Of a stretch of DNA of 64,000 nucleotides, positions 14,030 through 23,196 are shown one piece after another. Within the stretch, counting starts at the first letter, position 1. Each line of letters opens with the position of its first letter. The position numbers and the translations under genes were made by a program. Source of the DNA: Halapricum desulfuricans (GTDB taxonomy: Archaea > Halobacteriota > Halobacteria > Halobacteriales > Haloarculaceae). The stretch spans positions 2,108,001 to 2,172,000 of the forward strand of contig NZ_CP064791.1 of assembly GCF_017094465.1 (NCBI RefSeq). Direction: 5' to 3'. Under the pieces are notes generated by a model. That model did no database searches. It worked only from the letters and a program-made list of their open reading frames with translations, and was not told the origin of the DNA.

Positions 14030-15025
14030 ATGATCTCCAAGGGTTGCGAGCAGTGTGCCAAAGGCGGGAAGATGGTCATATTCGTCTACGGCTACTGTGA
14101 CCAGCGCGATTGTTTCTACTGTCCCCTTGGGGAGAACCGCAAGAACGTCACCGACGTCTACGCCAACGAACGGAAAGTGGAGGAAGATCAGGACATCATC
14201 CGCGAGGCCGAGCGGATGAGTGCGATGGGCTCGTCGATCACTGGCGGGGAACCCCAGGAAGTGATGGATCGGACGACACGATACATCTCGCTGCTCAAAG
14301 ACGAGTTCGGCGAGGACCACCACATCCACCTCTACACTGGGATCACTGGCGGTCGGGAGAACATGCGCCGGCTGGCCGAGGCCGGACTGGACGAGATTCG
14401 GTTCCACCCGCCCTTAGAGCAGTGGGGCGATCTCCACGGCACCGAGTGGGAGGAGATCCTCTATATCGCTCGCGAGGAGGGGATCACACCCGCCTTCGAG
14501 ATTCCGGGGATCCGGCCTGAGACGGAGTTTCTGGAGTTCCTCGACGAGGGAGCCGCGGAGTTCTGTAACGTCAACGAGTTCGAGATGTCGGACGGGAACT
14601 TCCGGCGGATGCAAGAGCAGGGCTACGAACTGCGAGAGGGGCACATGAGTGCCGTCGACGGCGACCGCGAGGAGATCCTGGACGTGATGGGAAGCCACGA
14701 GAAGGTCTACTTCTGTACGTCCGTGTTCAAAGACGCCGCCCAGCATCGCCGTCGGCTCAAGCGGATGGCCCGGAACGTCCGGCGGCCGTTCGACGAGATC
14801 ACCGACGACGGGACGCTGGTCTACGGGAAGACGACGGTCGATCCCGAGCGATTCGAAGCTTTGGGCGTTCCAGAAGAGTACTACACTGTCAAATCCGAGC
14901 ACGTCGAGGTCGCCTGGTGGCTCCTGGAGGAGATGATCGCGGAAGGCGATATCGAGCGTGGCGAGATCGTCGAGCAGTACCCGACGGTCGATGGAACCGT
15001 TGTCGAACGGACGCCGGTGGCGTAG
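14030..15025 (+). CDS. Radical SAM protein related to PFL-activating enzymes
   Basis: The 331-residue protein resembles the archaeal family of uncharacterised radical SAM proteins related to pyruvate formate-lyase activases (COG2108-like, from memory). The cluster motif is CDQRDCFYC, which is C-X4-C-X2-C rather than the standard C-X3-C-X2-C. The SAM-binding ITGGEP motif follows at the expected distance (SSITGGEPQEVM). Other conserved stretches are HIHLYTGITGG and FCNVNEFEMSDGNFRRM. The start at 14030 is preceded by a purine-rich GGGGGT. The reaction is unknown. The last nine codons and stop are repeated downstream in a 161-base tandem duplication. Confidence 0.85.
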   Translation: MISKGCEQCAKGGKMVIFVYGYCDQRDCFYCPLGENRKNVTDVYANERKVEEDQDIIREAERMSAMGSSITGGEPQEVMDRTTRYISLLKDEFGEDHHIHLYTGITGGRENMRRLAEAGLDEIRFHPPLEQWGDLHGTEWEEILYIAREEGITPAFEIPGIRPETEFLEFLDEGAAEFCNVNEFEMSDGNFRRMQEQGYELREGHMSAVDGDREEILDVMGSHEKVYFCTSVFKDAAQHRRRLKRMARNVRRPFDEITDDGTLVYGKTTVDPERFEALGVPEEYYTVKSEHVEVAWWLLEEMIAEGDIERGEIVEQYPTVDGTVVERTPVA

Positions 15026-15053
15026 CAGACGCCGAACTGCGTGAGGCGTTTCA

Positions 15054-15080
15054 CCGGAGCCGAGTGTAACGAGGCTCCGG
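15054..15080. terminator. GA-loop hairpin and T-run after the radical SAM gene
   Basis: Stem CCGGAGCC/GGCTCCGG (8 bp) closes the 11-base loop GAGTGTAACGA and is followed at once by CTTTTT. The loop can fold further: outer GA/GA mismatches, then a G-C pair, a T-A pair and the triloop GTA. A stable hairpin plus T-run 30 bases after a stop codon is a plausible terminator. An identical copy lies at 15215-15241 in the second tandem unit. Confidence 0.5.
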
Positions 15081-15150
15081 CTTTTTCCCCATGTTTTTGC
15101 GAGGAGTGGTAGCCGAGAGAAGCGAGGCTACCCGACGAGGAAAAAGTGGG
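15081..15150. repeat. Hairpin element copy B1
   Basis: The outer arms are CCCCATGTTTTTGCG and the matching AAAAAGTGGG end, with one bulged G. The inner stem GGTAGCC/GGCTACC (15108-15114 with 15126-15132) closes the loop GAGAGAAGCGA. Between outer and inner stems the two strands carry GAGGAGTGG and CCCGACGAG, which align as two tandem G-A mismatch pairs separated by G-C pairs. Confidence 0.65.
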
Positions 15151-15214
15151 ACTGGGACCGTTGTCGAGCGGACGCCGGTGGCGTAGCAGACGCCGAACTG
15201 CGTGAGGCGTTTCA

Positions 15215-15241
15215 CCGGAGCCGAGTGTAACGAGGCTCCGG
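15215..15241. terminator. Second copy of the GA-loop hairpin and T-run
   Basis: This is identical to the hairpin at 15054-15080 and lies inside the second 161-bp unit. In the opposite direction it lies beyond the 3' end of the convergent Gdx/SugE gene, so it could also stop transcripts from that side. Confidence 0.5.
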
Positions 15242-15311
15242 CTTTTTCCCCATGTTTTTGCGAGGAGTGGTAGCCGAGAGAAGCGAGGCTACCCGACGAG
15301 GAAAAAGTGGG
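15242..15311. repeat. Hairpin element copy B2
   Basis: This is identical to copy B1 at 15081-15150. It lies between two convergent genes and is followed by the third, decayed copy of the radical SAM gene end. Confidence 0.65.
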
Positions 15312-15353
15312 ACTGGGACGCCGATGGCGTGATCACCCGCAGCTGTTTCCCGA

Positions 15354-15677
15354 TCAGTGCCCACCCGACGTGAGGTTGAGGCCGACGATGCCGACGACGA
15401 TCACGCCGATGAACGCGATGCGGGCGGGCGTGACGGGCTCGTCTAGGAGCACAATCCCGAGTGAAGCGGTCCCAACGGCTCCGATACCGGTCCACACCGC
15501 ATACGCCGTCCCGACAGGTAGCTCCTGAACAGCGTGTGCGAGCAGAATCATACTGACGAGGAGTGCGACGATAGTTCCGAGCGTCGGGAGCGGCTTCGAG
15601 AGCCCGTCGGAGTACGCGAGCCCGATTGCCCACGCGATTTCGAACAGTCCGGCGACGAACAGCACGGTCCACGACAT
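15354..15677 (-). CDS. Small multidrug-resistance family exporter, Gdx/SugE type
   Basis: The 107-residue, four-helix membrane protein begins MSWTVLFVAGLFEIAWAIGL. The membrane-embedded glutamate (FEIAW) is the proton/substrate site of the SMR family. The sequence follows E. coli SugE closely, including SMILLAHAVQELPVGTAYAVWTGIGAVG and the C-terminal GVIVVGIVGLNL. SugE-type members (Gdx) export guanidinium in exchange for protons and function as antiparallel dimers. The ATG at 15677 matches the SugE start. A GTG three codons earlier (15686) is possible. The gene is convergent with the radical SAM gene. Confidence 0.9.
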   Translation of the reverse strand: MSWTVLFVAGLFEIAWAIGLAYSDGLSKPLPTLGTIVALLVSMILLAHAVQELPVGTAYAVWTGIGAVGTASLGIVLLDEPVTPARIAFIGVIVVGIVGLNLTSGGH

Positions 15678-15749
15678 ATTGATCACAGCTCCGTGCTGGA
15701 GCCGTATGGGTGCTGTTCCTCGGGAGCTGTCGTTGGCCAGGCACGGCGC

Positions 15750-16184
15750 CTACCGTTCGCCGACGACCCACTTCTGGCTGTATCGCTGGCCGCAGTTACA
15801 GACTGCATAGGCGTGGACGACATCGCCCTCCGCGTAGAGGCCACCGACCTCCTCGTTCTGTTCCTCGGCGAACGCGAACACGAAGCGTGTCGTGTGATCC
15901 GCGTCCGGGTCGTCCCCGGCGACAGGGCAGACACCGCCGGTCAGATCCGACTCGACTGTCCCGTCGGTTCCCATGGCAGCCTGTGCGAGCTCCATCGGAT
16001 CGGTTCCGGCGGCTTTCTGGAAGGCGTTGCGGCCGTTCTCTCCGGGGAGGACGAGGACGACGCCGTCCTCGACAGTCTCCGCGTAGTCCTCCAGGGCATC
16101 GAGGTTCTCGACGGCGTCTTCGTGCAGGAAGAAGGCGATGTCGTCCGGGCGCTCACCGGCCAGGAACTCGGATCGCTTGCTCAT
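15750..16184 (-). CDS. Conserved haloarchaeal protein (DUF5807-like)
   Basis: The 144-residue soluble acidic protein begins MSKRSEFLAGERPDDIAFFLHEDAVENL. It contains DGVVLVLPGENGRNAFQKAAG and DLTGGVCPVAGDDPDADHTTRFVFAFAEEQNEEVGG, and it ends with CNCGQRYSQKWVVGER, a possible metal-binding Cys pair. From memory this matches the haloarchaea-restricted DUF5807 family, whose function is unknown. The ATG at 16184 is used because upstream sequence in the frame is non-coding in character. It lies downstream of the archaellum genes on the same strand but is separated from them by hairpin element D. Confidence 0.75.
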   Translation of the reverse strand: MSKRSEFLAGERPDDIAFFLHEDAVENLDALEDYAETVEDGVVLVLPGENGRNAFQKAAGTDPMELAQAAMGTDGTVESDLTGGVCPVAGDDPDADHTTRFVFAFAEEQNEEVGGLYAEGDVVHAYAVCNCGQRYSQKWVVGER

Positions 16185-16310
16185 GCCTATCAGGAGGCGA
16201 TCCGCGTGGAAAAGTGACCCGATGCGGACGGAGAGCAGTTGCAAGAGCATACGGCGGCCGTCGCCCGCCGTTTCCCCGGAATCGCCCTGACGAGGGGATT
16301 CCGGCCATTG

Positions 16311-16391
16311 TCCCCAAGTTTTTCTCGCGAGTGGTGCCCGCTGCGAGCGCCTGAACGCGCTCGCGAGGACACCCGAGCGAGAAAACGTGGT
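16311..16391. repeat. Hairpin element copy D, 3' of arlJ
   Basis: This is the longest copy, 81 bases. CTCGC pairs with GCGAG inside the T and A runs. The strands then carry GAGTGG and CCCGA, the same internal pattern as in copy B. The inner stem GCGAGCGC/GCGCTCGC closes the loop CTGAAC. It ends 2 bases before the arlJ stop on the minus strand. A separate inverted repeat, CCGGAATC with GATTCCGG (16276-16283 and 16297-16304), lies beside it. Confidence 0.6.
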
Positions 16392-16393
16392 GC

Positions 16394-18139
16394 CTAGATA
16401 GACAGGAACTGCGAGACCATCCACTTGGTGAGGATAGCCGTCAGCGCACCGAGCCAGGTGAGAAGCACGAAGTGCATGTAGGAATTCATGTTGTGGCCGC
16501 CGTCGAGCGTACGGACCATCAACGCCGAGAGCATCGCGTTGAACACGATGACGACGATCAGCAGAAACTCGATGAGCGGGATGTTGTAGACGCTGGTGTT
16601 GATCAGCGACGCGACGTCGAGCTGGCTCGTACTGGCGAGATTGAGCGTGAGACCGGCGAGGATGTTGACGACCTGGAGCCCGATGAAGAAGGCGAACGTC
16701 GAAGCGGCGGTGATCCCGTAGAGGAGGCCGATCAGGGTGGTCGTTTCCTGCCGGCGCTGCTGGCGAAGCTGGAGCACCTCGTTCATGTTCTCTGCGATCA
16801 ACTCGCCGAGCATCTTGGGATCTCCGCCCATCTCCCGGCCGACGAGATACATTTCGGAGAACGTCTGAATGAGATACGAGCGCGACTCCGCGGTGAAGTG
16901 GCGCCACGCGCTGGCGGGTTCGATTCGCATGTTCAATCGCTTGTAGAGGTTGTCTATCTGTGGCGTCAGCGATCCGAAGTCCTTCTTTCGGAGGCTCTGC
17001 AGGACCGTCGACGTCGTCGATTGCTTCGCACCTTCGGTCGCGCCCAGCCCCCGGATGAAGCTGGGGAACTCGGCGTCGCGGCCCTGGATCCGCTGCTCTT
17101 CTGCGCGGGCGACGAGTCCGGGGATCAACAGCGGTGTAACCGGCACTGCCGCGTACAGCGTCAGCGGCACCGGTGACCAGATCGGGACGAGCATATCGAG
17201 CGTGATCGGGCTGATGCCGGCTCGGCCGCCGAACGTGATAAACGAGAGGACGGCAGTCAGCGCGACCCCGATCGCGAACGCGCGATCGAGCCGCCCGTCC
17301 ACGGGCGAGGGATACTCCTCCGGGTGGAACCAGATCGGGTCGTACGGCGCGATCGACCGGATCGCGAGATAGAACCCCGCCTGGACGAACACGAACAGGA
17401 GAATGACCGAGGCGACCGTCATCGTCGGATTCGTTCCGGTCAGGACGGGCAGCACAACCGAAAACACGAGCGCGAACGTCATCGAGAGGATCATCGACAG
17501 GTAGAGGTCTTTCATCACGTTGAGATTGCCGAGCGTCCCCTCGTAGACGGTCGTGTAGTTCTCGATGATCATGTCCTGCTCGTTGACGAGGTAGTCCTCG
17601 AGGGACTGGCCGGCACCGATATTGTACGCCAGCCGGTCGAAAAAGTCCGACAGCGTATCGCTTGGCACCTGTTTCGCGCGGCGACGACAGGCGTCGTCGA
17701 GGCTCTGATTCCAGGTATCGACCAGCTCGACGACCCGTCCTAGTTCGGTCGCGAGTTCACCGTACTCGTCTTCGGACGCGAGCGCGCGAAACACCTCCAT
17801 CCGGTCGATCTTGGTCGTCGAGAGGACGGTCATGTGCGTGACCATCAGATGAAACCGGTTGTTGAGCTGGCGCTTGCGCTGTGACAGCTGGACCTTGGGG
17901 AAAAACACAGCAGTTCCGAAAATCAACAGACCGAGCAGCGGGATCGGCGCTCGGATGAACAGCGGCATCTCCAGGAGCAGCGTCGCGAGGAGCGAACCGA
18001 CGAAAAACACCGTCGCCGGTAGCAGGATCGTCAGGAGATACCGCTGCAACGGAATGTCGAGCCTCCGGTAGGAGTCCAGTAGCCCCGCGAAGGTGCTCGA
18101 CAGCGACAGATCGATCGTAGCGGAGTCTTTCGTTGCCAT
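16394..18139 (-). CDS. arlJ: Archaellum platform membrane protein ArlJ (FlaJ)
   Basis: The 581-residue TadC/GspF-family polytopic protein is the membrane base on which the ArlI motor turns. Two cytoplasmic helical modules (around 100-190 and 350-450, with SEMYLVGREMGGDPKMLGELI) alternate with clusters of membrane helices, and the C terminus is a hydrophobic helix (HFVLLTWLGALTAILTKWMVSQFL). It is the last gene of the arlCEFGHIJ operon, and its start overlaps the arlI stop by one base. The length is typical for haloarchaeal ArlJ. Confidence 0.95.
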   Translation of the reverse strand: MATKDSATIDLSLSSTFAGLLDSYRRLDIPLQRYLLTILLPATVFFVGSLLATLLLEMPLFIRAPIPLLGLLIFGTAVFFPKVQLSQRKRQLNNRFHLMVTHMTVLSTTKIDRMEVFRALASEDEYGELATELGRVVELVDTWNQSLDDACRRRAKQVPSDTLSDFFDRLAYNIGAGQSLEDYLVNEQDMIIENYTTVYEGTLGNLNVMKDLYLSMILSMTFALVFSVVLPVLTGTNPTMTVASVILLFVFVQAGFYLAIRSIAPYDPIWFHPEEYPSPVDGRLDRAFAIGVALTAVLSFITFGGRAGISPITLDMLVPIWSPVPLTLYAAVPVTPLLIPGLVARAEEQRIQGRDAEFPSFIRGLGATEGAKQSTTSTVLQSLRKKDFGSLTPQIDNLYKRLNMRIEPASAWRHFTAESRSYLIQTFSEMYLVGREMGGDPKMLGELIAENMNEVLQLRQQRRQETTTLIGLLYGITAASTFAFFIGLQVVNILAGLTLNLASTSQLDVASLINTSVYNIPLIEFLLIVVIVFNAMLSALMVRTLDGGHNMNSYMHFVLLTWLGALTAILTKWMVSQFLSI

Positions 18140-19821
18140 CAGTCAGGGCGGTGGATGTCGAAGGGGACGCCCTCCAGTCCGTCCCGCTGGAAGTCCTCGA
18201 TGAACTCGTTGACCTCGTGGTAGCCGAGGATGTTCTCCTGGATCGCACGCTCGATCAGGTCCGCCCGGAACTGCAGATCGTCGTAGATGTCCCGAGTGTC
18301 CTCGTAGCCCAGCAGCGTCGCGATCTGCTCCTCGAGGACGAACGAGTTGTTCATCCCCTGGAAGACGATCTCGTCCTCGACGGGATCCCAGTAGAACACC
18401 TGCCGGGTGATGACCCCCTCCATCTCCTTGGAGTAGCCTTCGATTTCCTGGACGCTCGTGACCCGACGCAGCACGTCGTCGCCCTGCTTGACTCGGTTCT
18501 GGAACAGCGCGATGTCGGCGACGTCCATGAACGTCTCGGGGACGTTGATCGGTTCACCGGTGAACCGCTGGATCATCGAGACGATGTCGCTGGCGTGGAA
18601 CGTCAGCATGACGGGGTGGCCAGTCTGTGCGGCCTGGAAGGCCATCCGACCCTCCTCGCCACGGACCTCACCCACGATGATGTAGTCGGGACGGGACCGC
18701 AGGGCTGCGGCGACCAGATCGAACATGTCGACGCCGGTGCCGCCGCTTTGCTCGTCACCCTCGCGGGTCAGGAGTTGTTGCCAGGTGTCGTGTGGCGGCA
18801 GCACCTCGGCGGTGTCCTCGGCCGTGTAGATCTTGTGGTCCCGGGGGATGAACGCCATGCTGGCGTTCAGCGTCGTCGTCTTCCCGGAGGCCGTCTCCCC
18901 GACAACGAAGACGGTCTGTTCGTTCTCCAGGGCGAGCCAGAGGTACGCGGCCAGTTGCGGACTGAGCGTCCCCCACTTGGTGATCTGGAAGATCGACAGC
19001 GGCGTCTCGTCGCCCTGACGGATCGTGAGACTGGGACCTTTGACGCTCACGTCGTCGGAGTAGATGAGGTTCAGACGCGAGCCGTCCGGTAGCGTCGAGT
19101 CGACGATCGGATCGCTGTCGGAGACGGGATCGCCGATGCGTTCGCCCATGTTGCGCAGCCACTGGTCGAATCCCTCGTTGCTGTCCCATTCGACGGTCGT
19201 CTCGAGCATGCCGAAGACGCCGTGGTCGACGTAACACTCCGTGGGCCCGATGACGTGGATGTCCTCGTTGGCCGGGTCACGCATGACCGGTTCGAGGGGG
19301 CCGAGACCGACGATGTCCCGGTTGAGTCGATACCGGATGTTCTCGTAGGTCTCGGGTTTGACGTCGACCTTGCCGATCGAGCTGATGTTGTTCCGCAGTC
19401 GGCTCAGGACGCCGCTACCGCTCTCGCGTTTCTTGACGTTGGTCGTCTCCTGGAGGAGTTCCTCGATGCGGTCGTCGTACTCGGACTCGTCGGTCGGCGC
19501 GGGCTTGTTGACGCTGCGCTGGAGCAGGCGGTTGCGAACCTTGTTGAACACGACCTGCTCCTCGTCGGACAGCTCCGGCTCGATCGCGTAGTACTTCATG
19601 TCCTGGCCGACGTCGCCGTAGATGTGTGTGAAGATGGGGCCGCCGACGGGATACAGCACGTTCGGCCGGTCGGTTTCGAGGTCGCCAGCGGCTTCCTCGG
19701 CGAACATCGGGAACTCGCCGGTGATCTGCTTGAACTTCTTGAGATGGTCCCGGAGGTGCGGGCGGTTCGACGCGTACTGTCTGAGTTCGTCCGACGGTTT
19801 CGGTCGTCCCTGTTCTGTCAT
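18139..19821 (-). CDS. arlI: Archaellum motor ATPase ArlI (FlaI)
   Basis: The 560-residue type II/IV secretion-type ATPase has Walker [14 protein letters not shown], the Asp box, the Walker B region [14 protein letters not shown] and the His-box region [13 protein letters not shown]. The N-terminal 120 residues are the variable ArlI domain needed for assembly and rotation. ArlI forms a hexamer under ArlJ, first building the archaellum and then rotating it. The gene is followed by arlJ with a one-base overlap and preceded by arlH with a 13-base gap. Confidence 0.97.
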   Translation of the reverse strand: MTEQGRPKPSDELRQYASNRPHLRDHLKKFKQITGEFPMFAEEAAGDLETDRPNVLYPVGGPIFTHIYGDVGQDMKYYAIEPELSDEEQVVFNKVRNRLLQRSVNKPAPTDESEYDDRIEELLQETTNVKKRESGSGVLSRLRNNISSIGKVDVKPETYENIRYRLNRDIVGLGPLEPVMRDPANEDIHVIGPTECYVDHGVFGMLETTVEWDSNEGFDQWLRNMGERIGDPVSDSDPIVDSTLPDGSRLNLIYSDDVSVKGPSLTIRQGDETPLSIFQITKWGTLSPQLAAYLWLALENEQTVFVVGETASGKTTTLNASMAFIPRDHKIYTAEDTAEVLPPHDTWQQLLTREGDEQSGGTGVDMFDLVAAALRSRPDYIIVGEVRGEEGRMAFQAAQTGHPVMLTFHASDIVSMIQRFTGEPINVPETFMDVADIALFQNRVKQGDDVLRRVTSVQEIEGYSKEMEGVITRQVFYWDPVEDEIVFQGMNNSFVLEEQIATLLGYEDTRDIYDDLQFRADLIERAIQENILGYHEVNEFIEDFQRDGLEGVPFDIHRPD

Positions 19822-19834
19822 TGTGCGCCCTCCA

Positions 19835-20596
19835 TCATGCCACGCTCCGTGATTCGATCACGATGCCGGTCCCCGAACGGACCGAGTAGCCGATCGTGTC
19901 GCCGACCTGTTCGCCCATGCCGGCGAACCGCTTGACAGAGATCTGTCGGCGGACGTCGTTGCCGACTTCGATCATCTCCAACTCGAGGAAGACGTCGGCG
20001 ATCGACCGGAACGGCCCGATAGCGTCCTCGTCGAGCGTCGAGGGGTCGACCGTGAGTACGATCACTTTCCCCTCGGCGATGATATCACGGAAAAACGAGA
20101 TGATCTCCAGAGCCGCCTGTCGTTCCTCGTTTTTCCGGACGAGCGCCTCGAACTTGGGGTCGTTGCGCAAGATGGCGTCGAACGTGTCGATGATGATCAC
20201 TTCGGAGTCCCACATCACTTCCGCGTCCATCAACCGCTTGAGGAGGTCCATGCGGTCGCCCCCGTCGTCCTCGTCGGAAAACGTGTTGGAGTCCCCGATG
20301 TCAGCGTGCAAAAACAGCACGTTCTCATCGAGCATGTGCTCGACCATGTCGTAATCGAGACTGTGCATCTGATCGAGAAAGCTCCCGACGGTGAGTTCGG
20401 TCGAGAGCATCGTGACGCGGTGGCCCTCCTCACAGAGCCCGTAGGTGAACCGCTGGCTCATCGCGGACTTGCCGGCCCCGTAGTCACCCTCGACGAGGAC
20501 GATACTACCCGGGGGGATGCCGCCACCGAGCTCCTTGTTCAGCCGGTCTCGCTCGTCGAGTCCGAGTGAGAACAGATCAGTCGTTGCGATACTCAT
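19835..20596 (-). CDS. arlH: Archaellum regulatory ATPase ArlH (FlaH)
   Basis: The 253-residue RecA/KaiC-like protein has Walker [17 protein letters not shown] and Walker [13 protein letters not shown]. ArlH binds ATP and joins ArlI beneath the platform, where its nucleotide state is thought to switch the machine between assembly and rotation. The ATG overlaps the arlG stop (ATGA at 20593-20596). Confidence 0.95.
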   Translation of the reverse strand: MSIATTDLFSLGLDERDRLNKELGGGIPPGSIVLVEGDYGAGKSAMSQRFTYGLCEEGHRVTMLSTELTVGSFLDQMHSLDYDMVEHMLDENVLFLHADIGDSNTFSDEDDGGDRMDLLKRLMDAEVMWDSEVIIIDTFDAILRNDPKFEALVRKNEERQAALEIISFFRDIIAEGKVIVLTVDPSTLDEDAIGPFRSIADVFLELEMIEVGNDVRRQISVKRFAGMGEQVGDTIGYSVRSGTGIVIESRSVA

Positions 20597-21051
20597 AGGT
20601 TGAACCTGAACACCTCTTTGTCACCGTTGACAGTCACCTGGACCCGATGGTCGCCGGTGTCGAGATTCGGCACGCTGACGTTGACCCGCACTACGTCACC
20701 CGGCTGCCAGCTGTCCGGACTCGCCCCGTCGACGACCGTCACCCCGACTGCCGACTGAAACTGCCCGTCGACGAGGACGTCCATCTGAGAGGGTTGTGGG
20801 ACGAGCGATCTCGATCCGGTGTTTTTCACCAGGAGCGTAATGTTCCCGTTCCCGTCCCGGTCGTACACCGGTGCGCCGCTGTCGCTTATGATCTCGATGT
20901 CGGTCTGAACGTCCTGACTCAGCGCGTCGCCTTGCTGAGAGATGCCGTCGCTCAGACGCCCGACTGTCGTCGTGATCGTCCCGGCGACGCTGGCAGCGAC
21001 GAGGACGCTCGCGATGAACAGGATCAGATGCGAGGCGGAGACGCTAGCCAC
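20593..21051 (-). CDS. arlG: Archaellum stator protein ArlG (FlaG)
   Basis: The 152-residue protein has one N-terminal membrane helix ([24 protein letters not shown]) and an external beta-sandwich ([26 protein letters not shown]). ArlG and ArlF form the stator filament that reaches the S-layer. The start is the GTG at 21051, overlapping the arlF stop by 8 bases. Longer in-frame starts run into the arlF gene and give non-family sequence. Confidence 0.9.
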   Translation of the reverse strand: MASVSASHLILFIASVLVAASVAGTITTTVGRLSDGISQQGDALSQDVQTDIEIISDSGAPVYDRDGNGNITLLVKNTGSRSLVPQPSQMDVLVDGQFQSAVGVTVVDGASPDSWQPGDVVRVNVSVPNLDTGDHRVQVTVNGDKEVFRFNL

Positions 21052-21481
21052 GGGTGACCACCTCTGTCGCAGCCACGCCGGTTCCAGTCGCCACTTTGAC
21101 TCGGTCGGGCTGGGTCGCGACACTGACGTTGTAGGTGAGTCGCTGGCCGGACGCCCAGACGTCGGTCCCGGCGTCTCCATCCACGTCACTGCGTTCCGGG
21201 AACAGATACTCGTTGTCGGCGATCAGATCCGTCTCGTCGACCGACAGCGCCGTTGCGCCGGTGTTGTTGATCTCGACGGCCAGACGTTCAGTCGTGTTGT
21301 TGTAGGTCGCAGCGGTAATCTCGATGTCCGTGTTCCGCTGGGCGAGGTCCCGATCCCCCCAGTCCGACCGCGCGTCAGTCACTTGCTCCATCGTGTTGGT
21401 ACTGGCACTGTAGAAGGTCCCGAACGCGATAAACAGCCCGACGAAGACGATCGCGGCCGAACCACTAACGCTGAAGCCCAT
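21044..21481 (-). CDS. arlF: Archaellum stator protein ArlF (FlaF)
   Basis: The 145-residue protein starts MGFSVSGSAAIVFVGLFIAFGTFY, the single membrane helix, and continues as a beta-sandwich that binds the S-layer and anchors ArlG. The ATG at 21481 is chosen. A GTG three codons earlier is possible. The start lies inside the last codons of arlCE (17-base overlap). Confidence 0.9.
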   Translation of the reverse strand: MGFSVSGSAAIVFVGLFIAFGTFYSASTNTMEQVTDARSDWGDRDLAQRNTDIEITAATYNNTTERLAVEINNTGATALSVDETDLIADNEYLFPERSDVDGDAGTDVWASGQRLTYNVSVATQPDRVKVATGTGVAATEVVTRG

Positions 21482-23195
21482 CGGAACCACCTCCGGAAAG
21501 CCCCATCTGCGTCCCCGGGGTGCCGTTGAGCTGGCCGATGTACTTCAGTGACTGTGTGTGATGGTCGATCGTCAGATCAGCGTCGACACCGCGCTCGTCG
21601 AACCCGCGCAAGTACTCCTGGAGGTCGTCCGCGACCGGTTCACTCACCCAGTCGATGCGCTCGTAATAGTCGATCGCCTCCGCAGTCGACCGGATTCCGA
21701 CCTCCTCGACGAGATATTCGAGCCACTCGATGACGATCAGCTCCGATCCGAACCCCTCCGGCATCGCCGCCAGGTACGGCTTGCCCTCGCCAGTAGCCGT
21801 CGCCTCGGACTCCGATGGCGTATCCGTGGATGGAGTCGGCTGCGCCTCGGCTTCGCTCGGTTCGTCCGTCACTGATTCAGATCCACTGACTGGCGAGGTC
21901 CCGGATGTCGCCTCGTCATCTACTGCGTCGGCGACTTCGTCGGGGTCCGAGTCGTGTTCGCCGTCAGCCTCGGACGTCGATGCGGCCTCGCCATCCGTTT
22001 CGGACGCTGACTGGCCATCAGCAGCCGTCGCCGATTCGCTGTCGTCACCGTCGTCCTCGATGACTGTATCGAAGAGGTCGTCGTCGGCCAACTCGTCGTC
22101 GAGATCGTCGACGTCGCTGTCCGACTCGTCGGTCTCGAACGCCTCGGAAGCGAACGCGTCGGCGTCGTCCTCGATGCTATCGCCAGCATCGTCATGCGAA
22201 TCCTGCTCGGTGCTACTCGTTTCACCGGGTTTTTCTTCGTCTTCGGCCCAGTCGGCGTCGCCGGACTCGTACTCGTCTTTGAGCTCCTGGAACGATTTGC
22301 CGCCGCCACCGCCGTCGTCACTGTCCGTCTCCGCCTCGAATCCGCCCTCGTCCATGCCGCTGTCGCCGAACCCATCGTCGTCGAAATCATCGTCGAGCCC
22401 GTCGTCGTCGAACGCGTCGTCGTTGAACTCCTCTTCGAACGGATCGCCGCCATCATCGACGTCATCGCCCATCATGTCGTCGACGGACTCGTCGAAGCTC
22501 TCGTCGTCGTCTTCCACCAGGTCGTCGTCGAAGAACCCTTCCGCGTCCGCGTTCGCGATGTCCTCGTCGAGGTCCTCGTCGTCGCTCTCGTCCTGGCCGT
22601 TATCGAAGAGACCGAACGAGTTGCCGTCACCGCCACCGCTGAGGCCGCCACCCTCGATGTCGTCGGCAAAGGGGTTGACGCCCCGTGTGACCATCTCGTA
22701 GATGTCGAGCAACTTCCGGACGTTCTCTTCGACGTCGTCGACGGTCTCGCTGATCTGCTCGTTCTCGTTGCGCACGGTGTTGACCGTCGAGGAGAGACTC
22801 CCGACCTCGGTCTCGAGCTCGTCGAGCCGATGCTCGAGTTCGTCCGTATCGGCGCCGCCGTCCATGTCGCCGAACTCGTCGTCCCCGAAGTCGCCGAACT
22901 CGTCGTCACCCTCGTCTTCGAACCCACCGAGGCCACCCAGATCGTCGCCGCCTTCCTCGTCCATCAGACCGGCTCCGTCGCTCATCTGCTCGCCCGCGTT
23001 CTCTTCGTCCTCGTCCGAGAGAATAGAGTCGAAAACGTTCTTGATACTCATGCCAACGACACCCGCCGAAAACAGCGTCAAAACGGCTGGATCCGTCGGA
23101 ATTGCCACCTGACCGATGCCGGACACACCGCTGGTTGCGGCCATCGCTGACCCGACCAGACTCGATAGTGCGGCGACGGTGGCGAAATCACTCAT
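21465..23195 (-). CDS. arlCE: Archaellum switch-complex protein ArlCE
   Basis: The 576-residue fused ArlC/ArlE-type protein is the haloarchaeal part that links the motor to chemotaxis signals through CheF. A coiled coil lies around residues 110-165 (DELEHRLDELETEVGSL). A linker of some 280 residues, extremely rich in Asp, Glu and Ser, follows. The conserved FlaD/E domain (GKPYLAAMPEGFGSELIVIEWL) is at the C terminus. The frame opens at 23195 with about 48 residues holding two hydrophobic stretches, which is unusual for a soluble switch protein. An alternative ATG near 23052 (MSIKNVFDSIL) would give a soluble protein. Confidence 0.88.
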   Translation of the reverse strand: MSDFATVAALSSLVGSAMAATSGVSGIGQVAIPTDPAVLTLFSAGVVGMSIKNVFDSILSDEDEENAGEQMSDGAGLMDEEGGDDLGGLGGFEDEGDDEFGDFGDDEFGDMDGGADTDELEHRLDELETEVGSLSSTVNTVRNENEQISETVDDVEENVRKLLDIYEMVTRGVNPFADDIEGGGLSGGGDGNSFGLFDNGQDESDDEDLDEDIANADAEGFFDDDLVEDDDESFDESVDDMMGDDVDDGGDPFEEEFNDDAFDDDGLDDDFDDDGFGDSGMDEGGFEAETDSDDGGGGGKSFQELKDEYESGDADWAEDEEKPGETSSTEQDSHDDAGDSIEDDADAFASEAFETDESDSDVDDLDDELADDDLFDTVIEDDGDDSESATAADGQSASETDGEAASTSEADGEHDSDPDEVADAVDDEATSGTSPVSGSESVTDEPSEAEAQPTPSTDTPSESEATATGEGKPYLAAMPEGFGSELIVIEWLEYLVEEVGIRSTAEAIDYYERIDWVSEPVADDLQEYLRGFDERGVDADLTIDHHTQSLKYIGQLNGTPGTQMGLSGGGSDGLQR

Positions 23196-23196
23196 T

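Larger units (their letters stand above)
14996..15317. repeat. 161-bp tandem duplication covering the 3' end of the radical SAM gene
   Basis: Unit 1 is 14996-15156 and unit 2 is 15157-15317. I find a single difference between them (GAA to GAG, a synonymous glutamate change in the copied coding end). Each unit holds the last codons and TAG stop of the radical SAM gene, a GA-loop hairpin, a T-run and one copy of hairpin element B. After unit 2 a shorter third piece (15318-15332) reads TPMA then TGA, a decayed third gene end that still has a stop codon. Confidence 0.95.

Noticed and set aside
15081-15150. Element B internal GA/GA pairs as a kink-turn (L7Ae site)
   Set aside because: A standard kink-turn needs a three-base bulge next to the tandem G-A pairs. 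Here only a single unpaired T is present, so the motif does not meet the rule, although protein binding remains possible.
14996-15317. CRISPR array
   Set aside because: Only two long units that are nearly identical throughout. There are no short repeats with unique spacers and no cas genes anywhere in the window.
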